Shown: positions 47,017 through 58,499 of the stretch, piece by piece | How the letters are laid out: every line of letters begins with the position of its first letter | Position numbering within the stretch: the stretch's first letter is position 1 | Program-made: the position numbers and the translations under genes | From: Nepenthes gracilis | Taxonomy: Eukaryota; Streptophyta; Magnoliopsida; Caryophyllales; Nepenthaceae | Reading direction: 5' to 3' | Assembly (NCBI GenBank): GCA_033239525.1 | Contig: BSYO01000024.1 | Location: forward strand, 13,325,268-13,389,267 | DNA length: 64,000 nucleotides | Notes under the pieces: model-generated | What the model was told of the DNA's origin: nothing | The model's database searches: none | The model's input: only the letters and a program-made list of their open reading frames with translations

Positions 47017-50000
47017 TCATTGATTTCCTTTTGATTCCCACTCCTCCACTTGCCTTTTGATCTTGGCATTTTGGTCGAGAAGAGCTTGAAGAGCATGGTG
47101 ATTGTTGGGAGGAGGCATGGCGCATGGGTTTCTTTGTGCAGGCCCCTCTACCATGGATTCTAGCCTATACATATGCTCCAAGCCATTAGGACCGCAACCC
47201 CATTTCGCAGAGCACAATTCAACTGCTCCTGAAGGTATAGTCGGTTTATATCTAAATAGCATCCCATATTCCTTCAACAAATGGAACATATAGTCGTATA
47301 TATTTTCTATTGACATTTGTTCCATGATGAATTTGCTGCCTTCTTGTCCGATTTCCTATGCCTGCATGTTGCCACTAACTTAAAATAATAAAAAAGACTG
47401 TGTACAATATAAGAACCTTTTGAATTAAGGACAGATTTGCAAGAATTTTAGATAAAAATATTAATCGATATATATCCCCGATATTAAAAAAAATATCTCA
47501 ATATATAATGTATTACTTGATGAAATGGCAAAATTCATAAAAATTATTCAACAAACTCTGAAAATGATTCCTAAATGTCCTTATAAAAATTTCAAAATCA
47601 GTGTTATATTGGCCAATGTACAACGGATTTTATAACCTAATTTTATTCCTAAAAAGTTAAAGCTATACATTTTATATATATTTAAACTTTTTAAGAAACT
47701 TAAGTTCACATATTTTAAAGGTATGAATATTTTGATATACAAGTTTTAAGTTATATTTTTCAATAAACTAAAAAAATATTAAGATTTATTACGATAAATA
47801 TTTGACTAAAATTTTCAAATAGTCAAATAGACTATTAAATATTGTAAGCGTTTAGTATATAATTTCTTTTTGATATTCTCAAATTTTCTTTTTAATATTC
47901 TCAAGAGGGAAATACTTTTTTATTCACAATGCCCTAGATAGATACACATTATCTAATATAAGCGATATCAATATTAATATTTTTATCCATGATAAGAACA
48001 TATAAATCAGTCTCTTAGTTGTCTACAATCTTATAGTATGTGTATAGATGATTACCTTTTTAGCATGATTATTACCCTATTCAACAGCAAACTTGATAGA
48101 TTTGCAAATTTGATCAGGGTGGTCATTGATTGGCCAATAATGCTTTAACGGCTCCAGGCTTCTTGTGAAGAATTCGTAGAAGTTGGGATTGACTTGTAGG
48201 GTCATTGAATTACATACTAGGATATACTTGTTACTAACAGACCATGCAACTCTTTCTATATAAATCTTATACCTACAAAAAACAAAATCGATAGGTAGAT
48301 GAGATTATGTGAAGTTGCCAAACTTTATTATAGTAGTAAACTAGGCAAAAGATTGTTACCTATTAGTACATTATTTCGACAAATCTGAATTATTGAAACC
48401 CTCTGCGATCTCTTTATTCCAATCCTGCAAATCCAAGCCCTCAGCATTTGTAATAACTTTTAATAAATTTTGATTAAGATGAATTTGATAATACCAATCT
48501 GTTTTACTTTTCACCATCATATAAACTAGAAATATAAAATTAAGCATCTTGTGAAACCAAAATATAAAAAATGAGAGACATCTAGTTTTAGAACAGGCTT
48601 CATGGCATGTATCAATGTCACTTCTTAATGTGAGATTCACACTATACATGCAAAGAGGAAAATTTGAGCCGCCTTAGGGATACAATGATTCTTTTTGTTT
48701 AATTTTGTTTTGCATAGCATTAATAACAATTAAAAGAAGAGCTTTTAACAAAAATCAAGATTGTCAAAATCTAACATCATCACATCGAAAGAGCAAGTGC
48801 CAAATGCACCACAAGTAGCATAGTGTTATTGAGGACAATTATATTGTAAAGTACTTCTCTAATACGGGACTTCTTCCCTTAAGTCATCTTGAAAATAGAC
48901 AAAACATTAAGTAAAAGAGAAATACGTTACATTGTGATAGATAGCGGCATTCCAATCCTTCGTGGAATTGCAATTTTTAAGTTTTTCTCTTGCGCCCATG
49001 TACACATTTCCTTTCCAATATGCGTAAGGTGTCTGATTTGTCCAATTGATCTGTTTATTACCTTCTTCAATGTCCTTCATCAAGGATACCCATGGCTTTA
49101 TGTTTATTTCCGGCCTACAATATAGAAACTCAAACACTTTGTTATTGTAGAGCGCTCCTTATGATCATATGATGAACATCATAATATTTTATTTTTTCTT
49201 TTCTTTTGAGTTTTTGTATGAAAGAGCATAAGTTACTTCTTGAACTCAACGAAGTGATTTTCTCCTTTCTTCTTCATCAAATAACTTATGCATTTGAAAA
49301 TGTTGCTTGGCCCAATGAGAGCAATCTATTTTACATTGGTAAGTTAATATGTTTGCAAAGATCCGTGTGTACTATATTTTCTTTTATTAGTGTATAAAAC
49401 CATTCCTTCATTAATGATTTGATATCTTAAACTTTTAAATAAATTAACAAAATAAAATAGTATTAAAGCCGTATAGATTACAAATTTAATTCCTAAAACA
49501 TCTCATTTCTCGTATTTAATTTCAGTATGTGGCTTAGAACAGACCTATGCCTAATCTGTACTTGAACACCAAAAGTTTTATTTGTGTGAGGGGGACTATT
49601 AGAGTATGGAACTATAAATTGATCTCCACCTATTAGTTTAAATTTTTGGGTCAGTTTTTTTTATAACTTTTACTTCCTATCAAATTATACCTTCTCGAGA
49701 TGCCCAAAGTTGCTTGTGAAAAAATTCTTTGATTGAAAAAATGCAAATTGTTCATGAAGATGTCGAAAAATTTTGAATGCCAAGAAGGCTTTACCAACCC
49801 CAGAAGGACTAATCAGGAAAGACAATATCAAATGTAGAGTCACTTCCGCAGAAATGAAATAATGGTGGCACTTCTGTAGCGTTTGATTCCATATATTGAT
49901 CTTTTTTAATCAACGGCGGATCGTGACACTGGAACATCAAATCCAAGTCAGGTAATTATCCAGGATACAACTTTAAGAGCTGCAAAACTCCCCATAATGT

Positions 50001-50992
50001 AAGTACATCTCTTGGTTGAAAAGGCGTGTCATACTTCTTGACATAGGCTGTTCCATTAACAATGACGAGCCGAAAATGTGTGAATTGTTTCGCGCTTTCA
50101 ACCATTTTCAGCGTGATTCCTTCCTTCTTCCACGGTTTTAGGTCTTCGTGGATCCACCGAAAGTAGTCAGGACATTGATGGTGGCTTAGCCATTTGGCCG
50201 AGACTCCTGGCGGCGAGTAATTTGCTAGGCAGGTTAGTGTCGTGTTAGTGGTGGTGCAATAGAGAAGATACTCATCTCTTAATGGGTACTCAGGGAATGG
50301 TCTGAATAACCTCTGAAATGAAACTCCTGCAAAAGTGGACTACACAGATGGACCAAATGCATGAGTATTTTTTTGGAAAATACATAAACAATATGCTTTA
50401 TTTTAATACATAATCTTTATTCTATTTTTTCACAAAACATTGCATGTAATCCAAGCATAAAAATTAATTTTTCTTTGTTTTTCATATTTTTTAAAAAATC
50501 AAATACACCCTAAAAATGATCTCTAATTTCGTAAATACATATATATAATGCTAATAAAACAAAATGTTAAAATGTATTAATCATGGCGTATTTAAAAAAT
50601 AAAACTTTTATAATATATACTGTTCTCTCACTGCTGATAACGGAAATAACGACGGCTTTCTGTTAAAATGAGAAGAAAATCAACAATTGAATGACATTAG
50701 AGCGAAACAGATTGATTTTCGTTAATAATCAAATATAACAGAGACTGTTTTGCGATTTGAAAACCAATTAGTAATGACTGAACTTAAGAATTTGATTGTG
50801 AGGGAGATGAGTTACCACACCGATCCAGCGAGTGGAAGCAATGGTTCCAACAAGGAGGACGACGAGCAAGAGAGACGCAGTCGTCGCACTGAAAACCTTC
50901 GACGACGACGTCGCAGGCCATTTTACTACCTCCAAAGCTCTGCAAAATAGTTTACTCAGTCGCAGTCCGGATCCATGAGCCGGTTTTTCCAT
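47017..50992 (-). pseudogene. GT90 (DUF821/CAP10) glycosyltransferase, copy D, nonsense-mutated
   Basis: All six exon borders survive with the same sizes as copy B: 50992-50816, 50312-49795, 49114-48931, 48424-48360, 48272-48056 and 47361-47017. The reading frame is broken by stop codons only. In exon 2 an Arg codon after YPG is TAA (near 49967). In exon 4 the Gln before CTNR is TAA. In exon 5 the Trp of VEWGN is TAG. In exon 6 the second codon (Gln) is TAG. Each is explained by C-to-T changes on one or the other strand. The anchor (LLLVVLLVGTIASTRW), the TATA box (51107-51113) and exon 1 remain intact. Exon retention without indels suggests a relatively recent loss or methylation-driven decay. 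Confidence 0.9.
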
Positions 50993-51113
50993 TAATTAAT
51001 CAATCACGGAATCAAAAGAAATTGTTATTCTGTTCGGAGCGAGTCAACCGAGACGACCAGGAGGAGGAAAAAAGAAGAGGTTCTGGCTCGTTGGAGGAAC
51101 GATGCATTTTATA

Positions 51114-51484
51114 ATAAAACGTTGGGGTGGGAGGAGGGAATGGGTGAAATTTCCTATGAATAAAGGGGTCAAATAGCAATTAATGAACTTTTAATTGGCG
51201 AGTTGATTCTTCACCAAAGTGGAGGGTGGGAAATATTGTATAATACGACAATTTATTTCTTTATTGTTACTGACTAATTATTAATGATGTATAATTATTA
51301 TATTAAAAATAAAATAATAATAATAATATTTATAAATATTTAATTATCATATCAATAAGAATAAAATAAAATAAATTTTTTTAAAATAGTTTAGATAAAT
51401 AAAATGTAAGTTAAAAAGCATATGCAATAATATAAGGTTAGCCATGGTCAGATAAAAAATATAAATATAAATATAAATATAAAA
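51114..51484. other. AT-rich upstream region of copy D, no gene
   Basis: Matches 20598-20957 of unit B closely, including the aatgaacttttaattggcga block. It ends in a short taaata repeat at the solo LTR junction. Confidence 0.55.
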
Positions 51485-52359
51485 TGATGAGTCCACCGTA
51501 GATCTGAGCTAGAACCAACAAAACCCAATTGGAAGAAAATGGGTCCAATTAACAGAGGGGTTCAGTCCAGTGATGACATCACAAAAGATATAGAAGCGAG
51601 ACCTATTCGACGCCCCAAACGCGCAGCTAATCAGTGTCGCTCACCCCTACAGAGGTAATTACAGTGCAATTAGTAGGCGCGCCAACTCGGAAGATGTCGG
51701 TAGGTGAGAAATAAGGTTAATCTGACAAGTCGTAACATATGTCGCCCCAACAGCTTCTCAACTAATCCAAACCAAGTCAAATAGACATGCGTTAACCATG
51801 CCTGGCATTGATCTCCTCGCCTTTACAAGATAACAATTGACACTGCTAACTACCACTAGCGCTTGGTGGCCGACAAATCCCGGCAAGCCTCTTGTCAGAG
51901 ATGCCAACTCCAAAAGCTCCCTTAAAGAAGCCTACAAATACTCTCTCCAGCAATGGAGAGAGGAAGATCTCAGCAATGCCCTAAGATTGAAACTCTGATT
52001 CCAATAACCAGTGCTCAAAGCAGTAAGGAGAAAGAATTAACTCTTTTCTTTCAAACCATCACCATCCCTGAGGTAGCGATAGTGAGCCACCCCAAGCAGT
52101 GCACTAAAGGGAGTACTAACCTCCTTCCAGTATCCTATGCACTCTCATTATTTCAACAGTTCTACATTTTTATCACGTTTACTTCCACGCATGTATCTTT
52201 CTGTTCTCTGAAAAAAATTTCTAATTTGAGTGTTAGAGTGTTTACGGAGATATAACTCAAATTGAGAGATACAAAGATCGGACTCGTTTATGATCTAACC
52301 CAGCTGAAGAACCTGATGCTCTTTAATTTGCACGAGAATCTAGACCTAGGAGCACATTA
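51485..52359 (+). mobile_element. Solo LTR in unit D
   Basis: About 875 bp, starting TGATGAGTCC and ending near agcacatta. It corresponds end to end to the solo LTR at 20958-21888 and sits at the same position in the unit, so one insertion was duplicated with its surroundings. It contains tacaaatact (51932) at the promoter position. Many differences between the two copies indicate that the duplication is old. Confidence 0.75.
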
Positions 52360-53062
52360 TAAATATAAAAAATTTTAATTAATATGATAAAAATAATTTA
52401 AAATTATTTATAATTTTGAATGATATTATGTTAAATTGGGTTATAATAAGAATTATAAGGCTTTATTAATATTGCATTAATTTTTTAATAGTAATTAAGT
52501 TTGACATTAATGATATTCTTCTCTCCATTTAATTAAGTCGAATACAATGGTGTGACAACTGAGCAGCACGGGCAATAAGCTTCATGGATACGGCGAAAGG
52601 AGTATGACGCCTCACATTAAAAAGAAAAAAAAAGACATTTTTTATTTTAATTATTTTAAAAAAATAATTTTTATTATTTTTTTAAATTTTTAAAAAAATA
52701 ATTACATTGTAATTATTTATTAAAAATAAATAATCATAATGTAAAGAACCAATATTTTTACCATTATAAAAGATAAATCTTTTCTAATTTCTCGAGCAAA
52801 ATAAGAATTTTCTTTTTCTCTATTTTAAAAAATGAAATATAATACATTGAAATGTTAAATAATATCTTTAAATTGTTATTTTATCATATTTAAAATTAGT
52901 GATATTTCTCATTCACTCCCTTTTTATTTTTTATTTTTTTAAAAAAGAAGGGTCAAGTTTTATTTTTTCTTTTTATATAATAAGATGTTTATATTTATCA
53001 ACCTCAACATATTTTTTTAATTAATATTGTATTATATTCATAATAATTTCATATTACATCTC
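52360..53062. other. Spacer of unit D up to the Tat insertion
   Basis: Matches 21889-22310 of unit B and, from 52912, the start of the C spacer at 29801. The last five bases, atctc (53058-53062), are the presumed left target duplication of the Tat element. The empty site is intact in units A (about 5370) and C (about 29940). No gene. Confidence 0.65.
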
Positions 53063-54238
53063 TGATGGATATACCAAAAAATGGGCGACCTACAAAAGTC
53101 AAAGGCCCAAGACGACGGTCAACACTCTAACTGGCCGATTGGAAAAGCGGGCGAGAATTTCTGGCTTGGGACGGTCAATCTTTGGTGTTGGCCGGCCAAC
53201 TAACTCCCAAACAGACGGTCAACTCAAACGTTGATCGTCTACCTTACGCGCATTGGGCCCAAAGAGACTCTTCTATAGTAATGGGCCTAGCTCACTCAGG
53301 CTTATGGCCCATCTGGCGGTGACGATGGATATCCTTCATAAGGCCGAGCCAATCCCACGCTGACGGTCAACTCGGCGTTGACCGTCAGCGTTTTGCGTTG
53401 GGCCCCAAGAAGCCTTTCAACGAGACTGCCCGAGCCGCTTTCGCCCACCAATCATTAAAGACCAACAACGATTCTTGAGGATATTCCACGATCTCGGCGG
53501 GCACAAAAGGGACACGCGCAATATCGACGCCCTTCAAAAAGCGAAAGCGGATCTTCCCAATTCCTTGCCAGCCAAGGCACTCCAACAGTAATATGCTGAG
53601 GAGAAAAGAAACCAACTTGAAAAGTTGTTGGCCGCCTCACAAGAAAACAATCACGATCAATATGGCAACTAGCATCTGCTCCAGAAGGCAAACCAGCCAG
53701 CAGATCAGGAAGGCAATCACTCCTTCCAAGGAAGGAGGATCGCCCTCTCAGCTACAAAAGAAGCCATTGAATCATCATTCAAGGCATGCTTTCATTGAGG
53801 CTTTCTTCCAAACTCTCAACCACATACACTTTCTTGAAGGCGTCCAATTGCATACGCTTTCTGGGACGATCGAGTCCTCACAGAAGTTTGTCTTCTCTGC
53901 CATCTTCGTTCTCCCCAAAAACCCTAAGGCAACAAGCGAGCCCTCACGGTCGTTTACTGCCTTCCCACCTCTCAGATCCAAGAAGACATCACATCTCTCT
54001 TACATCTAGGTCAAACACTCTTTCTCTTCTCTCTCTCTCTCAATTTCAGTTTCTTTCTGTTGAAGACTGTTTTACTGACTTAAGCGTCGGAGTATTTTCG
54101 GTGGGATAATTTTCCACCGAACAAGCTGACCTCTCGTTCTGTTTAGTGGTGTGCAAGATCCAACTCAGTGAACAGAACCGGAGCCTCGACAAGAGGATCA
54201 CCCGAATTTGTTCAAAGTTCGGATCCAGGGACACATCA
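53063..54238 (+). repeat. 5' LTR of the Tat element
   Basis: 1176 bp from TGATGGATAT to acacatca. About 53590-53760 is nearly identical to 63710-63880 of the 3' LTR, whereas 53063-53400 differs more from 63159-63500. Its TATA position (53753) reads TACAAAA while the 3' LTR reads TATAAAA. Frames on either strand here are LTR by-products. Confidence 0.85.
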
Positions 54239-54257
54239 TTGGCGCCGTCTGTGGAAA
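54239..54257 (+). other. Primer binding site of the Tat element
   Basis: ttggcgccgtctgtggaaa lies directly after the 5' LTR end, as expected for reverse-transcription priming. It is shared in kind with the site at 8011. Confidence 0.75.
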
Positions 54258-54321
54258 ACGCTTACAAAAATCCTACCACAAAAATCTGCACAAACTCTCT
54301 CTGTCACCTTCTGATTCTGCA

Positions 54322-55680
54322 ATGGTGAACACGAGAGCTCTAACTAGCGATCCCTCTAGAGATACTGCTAACCCCGACCAGGATCATGCTGCTAGTGCCA
54401 TGGTCAACAGGGCCACGGGCGGAGTTCCACCGTCTTATTTTCAGTAACTGGTGGAGCAGATGCAGGCCAACAATCGCCTACTTCAGCTACTTTGCACGCA
54501 GAATGAACAACGACAACAAGTGGCTCCACCAGCAGCCATTCCTACTCCTGCCACCAAAAGGGGTGGCCAGAGGAAGAAGAAGCCGGCCAAGAGGCCCGGA
54601 AAGATTGGAGACAATCTGACCCCAGCGTCCTCCCGCGTTCCTGGCCAGAACAGGCCTATGGAACGCTCCGGGAGTACGTCTCCGACAGAGAGCCCAGAAA
54701 GAAGTAATCCCGATACTCTCGGGCAGAAGGTAACAACGCAGCCCAGGAGCGAGCCTCCAAAACTGCCCAGTCCACTGGAGGCAGCAGCCGACCGGATGCT
54801 GAACCCGCTAAAGACAAGACAGAGTTGAGGGATTACCTCAACTCCAAACGATCAGCCAACGTTGCCCGCACCGATCCGCTGGTGGACAAGATCTGGAACC
54901 GTGTGTTCCAAGAGGAGGAGCGCGCCATCAACCTGGACCGATCTCCTTTCACTGCAAAGATCCTGAGCCGTCCATTGCCATCAAAATTCAAGATGTGGTC
55001 CCTTGACTTATACGATGGGGGTAGTGATCCGGTTGACCACCTGGACCACTTTCGCACCCATCTAAGTCTACAAGGGCTAGAAGACTCAACGATGTGCCAC
55101 TACTTCCCGCTCACGCTGAAGGGAGACGCTCGAATCTGGTTCCATCACCTCCCTTCAGGCACTGTCGGTAACTTTCGTGAGCTCACGGACCTCTTCCTGG
55201 CTCAGTACGCTTCGACCTGACGGGAAGAGAAACAGCCATGGCACCTCTCCCACATAAAGCAGAAACCGGGAGAGAACCCACGTCGTTTCTTGGATCGCTT
55301 CGTGGCTGAAGCTAGAAAGGATCCCTCAGATCACGAGAGGAGATGAAGTCGCGGTTTCATCTCTCGTGCTCACTTTCGGTGACTTTTTCAAGTACCTTGC
55401 CCACAAGAATCCCGGACCTTCCGCTTAGCGAATCCATCACTGTGGCCTACGCCTGCATTATAAAGAGGCCAACGAGACAAAACATCCTAAGCGGGCGGAT
55501 CGGCCTCGGCCATTCCTCGGTGAGGGAAGAGATAGTGATGGCGGAGAACACACCCGCCCCGAAGCAATGGATGGGCCCCGAGAACCACGAGATTATGGGC
55601 CCACCCGATTACACCCCAGATGCATACATGCGCCAACGTCCTTATGCGGATATGTGGAGAAAAATTTCGAAGTGGCCCAA
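54322..55680 (+). pseudogene. gag of the Tat element, broken
   Basis: Starts MVNTRALTSDPSRDTANPDQ, 64 bp after the PBS. A TAA follows at codon 43 and the same frame resumes with LVEQMQANNRLLQLL. Around 54790 the frame shifts, and the capsid core continues at 54800-55220 with DPLVDKIWNRVF, GGSDPVDHLDHF and LKGDARIWFHHLPSG (Retrotrans_gag type). YAST then meets TGA where relatives have Arg, and the downstream EEKQPWHLSHIKQKPGE block is still recognisable. A CCHC knuckle was not found. Non-functional as read. Confidence 0.8.
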
Positions 55681-56039
55681 ACGTTGAAGAAAGATTCTAG
55701 AAACGGTCAATCTTTTGTGACTTCCATCGCTGCGCTAGCCATTCAATCGAGGATTGCAGGACACCGCAGAGGAAAATCGAGAACCTGATTCGCAGAGGGT
55801 ACCTCACGAAATTTGTCGAGGTCTTGGGACAGAACTCGGGGCTGAAGAAGAGGGGCAGGAGAGACTCCTCCTCGAACAAGATTGCGGCAGAGTGGTTAAC
55901 ATGGTCACCACCCGACTGCCAAGAGCCGCGGACAAGAAGGGAGCAAGCAGACGAGGAGGAAGAAGGCGCCACGGTAGATAATACGATTAGCCGATTGATT
56001 GTGACTCAAATCATGTAATGTCCCCCACGCCGATCCCCT

Positions 56040-56365
56040 TGTAATCCAAAGACTCGTTTGAGATGACACTTCGGACTACGGTGAAACGAGTCTTTATTGA
56101 TAATAATAGCTCTAATGACTTGCTCTACTTGGATGCGTTCTTTAAATTAGGCTTAAAAAGGAGCCAATTAAAACCCGCTGAAGGACCTTCATACGGCATT
56201 GACAATGAACCGGTGCCCGTTCAAGGGACAATCCAACTAGAAGTCACCCTGGGCACCTATCCGAAAATAGCAAGTCGCATGCTAACCTTCAGTAGTTGAC
56301 ACGCCTCGATATACAACGCTATCTTGGGCAGACCTTGCCTGGCGGTATTCGGGGCAGTTACCTCG
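56040..56365 (+). pseudogene. Retropepsin-type protease of the Tat element, degenerate
   Basis: The aspartic protease region starts at TVKRVFIDNNSSNDLLYLDAF. The family motif at this place is D-(S/T/N)-G-S-S, and here the glycine is Asn, which should weaken or abolish catalysis. A stop (TGA at 56297) precedes the conserved YNAILGRP (about 56312-56335), which ends the domain. It cleaves the Gag-Pol precursor in working relatives. Confidence 0.75.
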
Positions 56366-57505
56366 ATACAGCACCTCAAAATGAAATTTCCAACACCCTA
56401 CAGTGTTGGGAAAGTGTTAGGCGACCAAATAATTTGGCGGACATGCTACATGTCCCAGATTGCCCCTAGCGGCAGCACTAGCACGGTGGGAGAACTCGAT
56501 CACCGAGACGAGACCACCCTGCAACAGTGGCAACCTGGTGAAGCCACGGATCTAGTCCCACTAAATCCAGAGGAACTAGAGAAGTGTGTGCAGATTGGCG
56601 GCTCACTCACTGGCACACTACGCGCTGAACTGATTGCGTTCCTGCAACGGAACGCTGACTTGTTCGCATGGACTCCCGCAGACATGCCCGAGATTTCGAC
56701 TGAGGTGATGTTCCACAAGCTGGGCCTCGATCCTGACCAAAAGCCGGTTAGGCAGAAGCGGAGGAACCACTCCGTCGAAAAGTTGATCGCCATTCGAGAG
56801 GAGGTGAAAATGCTACTGGACGCAGGGTTTATTAGGGAAGTCCAGTACCCGGATTGGCTCTCAAACATCGTCCTGGTTAAAAAGAGCAAGGAAAAATGGC
56901 GAATGTGTATCGATTTTACCGACGTCAACAGGGCCTGCCCGAAAGACAGTTTTCCCTTGCCCAGGATCGACTTACTAGATGACTCCACGGGTGGACATGA
57001 GCTGCTCAGCTTCATGGACGCCTATTCGGGTTACAACCAAATTCGAATGAGTCTGAAAGACGAGGAGCATACCTCGTTCATGACGGACCAGGGCACCTAC
57101 TGCTACAAAGTAATACCCTTCGGACTAAAAAATGCTGGAGCAACTTAACAGCGATTGGTCAACAAGATGTTCGAAAAGCAAATTGGTCGCAACATGGAGG
57201 TCACGTCGGCGACATGCGTCAAGAGTAGGGTCACCGGCGACCACATACGTGACACGGAAGAATCCTTTGAAGTGCTCGCCAAGCACCAAATGAAGCTAAA
57301 TCCAGCCAAGTGCGTCTTCGAGGTAGCCTCTGGGAAGTTCTTGGGTTTCATCGTCTCCCAGCGGGGGATCAAGGCAAACCCAGAAAAGATTAAGGCCCTC
57401 GCTGACATGACTCCTCCACGAAACGTCAAAGACGTCCAGTGATTGACTGAGCGGTTGGCAGCTTTGTCCCGCTTCCTCGCGAAGTCTGGTGACAAGTACT
57501 AGCCC
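56366..57505 (+). pseudogene. Reverse transcriptase of the Tat element, active site lost
   Basis: RT fingers and palm are well preserved: VRQKRRNHSVEKLIAIREEV, WLSNIVLVKKSKEKWRMCID and FTDVNRACPKDSFPLP, followed by LLSFMDAYSGYNQI and KVIPFGLKNAGAT. The first catalytic Asp (FMDAYSGY) is present. After GAT a TAA interrupts (57146), and the YVDDM box expected after RNMEV is replaced by out-of-frame TSATCV. LNPAKCVFEV and GFIVSQRGI follow. Loss of the YVDD box means no polymerase activity. A further stop lies after NVKDVQ (57442). Confidence 0.85.
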
Positions 57506-57549
57506 TTTTTTAAAGCACTAAGGGGAACAAAATCCAACGGATTCCAGTA

Positions 57550-58460
57550 GACGGCTGACTGCCAATCCGCCTTCAATGAATTTAAGCAATATCTGGCCAG
57601 CCCGCCACTGCTAGTGTCACCCAAAGACGGGGAGGAGCTATACCTTTATTTAGCAGTGTCAAAAGTGTCCCTCAGCTCCGTCCTCGTACGCCAAGAATTC
57701 GATATCCAGCAGCTGGTCTACTATGTAAGCAAAACATTAACCGTCCCAGAAACGCGTTATCCCCGCGCTGAAAAAATGGCCCTAGCACTTATCTTTGCAG
57801 CACGAAAATTGAGGCCATACTTTCAGGCACACCGCATAGTGGTTCTTACAGACCAGCCGCTGAAAGGTATACTCCAAAAATCTGACGTTTCGGGACGGTT
57901 GGTGAAGTGGGCTCTTAAATTGGGTGAGTTCGATATCGAATTCAGGCCAAGACCTGCCATAAAGGCGCAGGCTCTAACTGACTTCATCGTTGAGACCACG
58001 ACCCCGATTCACAAGGAACAGCCCGCCGAGAACGCAGAACAGCCAGACGAAGTCACAGAATGGACACTCCACGTGGATGGATCGTCCACGGACAGTGGCA
58101 GTGGAGCAGGGGTGGTCCTTACGTCCCCTAATGGATTCAAGATCAAGTATTCCCCAAAGCTTGACTTTCAGGCGACCAACAACATCGTCGAGTACGAAGC
58201 CCTGCTACCTGGCTTACGATTAGCGAAGGAGTGCTCTGCCAAGAGGTTGGTGATTTACAGCGACTCCGAATTGATCGTCAACCAGGTCAATGGGGGCTTC
58301 GAGGCGAACAACCCTTCCTTGGCCAGGTACCTGGCAAAGGCAAGGGAAGCCATCTAGGGTTTCAACAAACTTACCCTGATTCACGTTCCTCGAACTGAAA
58401 ATTGGAAGGCAGACCAGTTGGCTAGAGCCACTTTCGCTGAAAATCGTAACGATATTTGAG
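57550..58460 (+). pseudogene. Dual RNase H domains of the Tat element
   Basis: Two domains in one open frame. First is the usual gypsy RNase H (about 57560-57960), with YYVSKTL, RYPRAEKMALAL and FQAHRIVVLTDQPL. Second is an archaeal-type RNase H (58060-58450), with HVDGSSTDSGSGAGVVL, ATNNIVEYEALLPGL and LVIYSDSELIVNQV. The second contains the expected acidic residues (DGSS, E in EYEALL, DSE). This pair is a hallmark of the Tat clade. A TAG after AREAI (58355) interrupts the C-terminal part, which resumes with HVPRTENWKADQLARAT. The catalytic core of both looks intact. Confidence 0.85.
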
Positions 58461-58499
58461 TGACATGCGGGAGATCCTGAATGCTCGAAGATAGAGAAA

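Noticed and set aside
53593..54109. Plus-strand frames in the 5' LTR (138 and 107 residues)
   Set aside because: They lie wholly within the LTR. The 3' LTR copy shows the same frames only in part, and there is no protein similarity.
56500..57015. 171-residue minus-strand frame
   Set aside because: A shadow of the well-supported RT frame on the plus strand.
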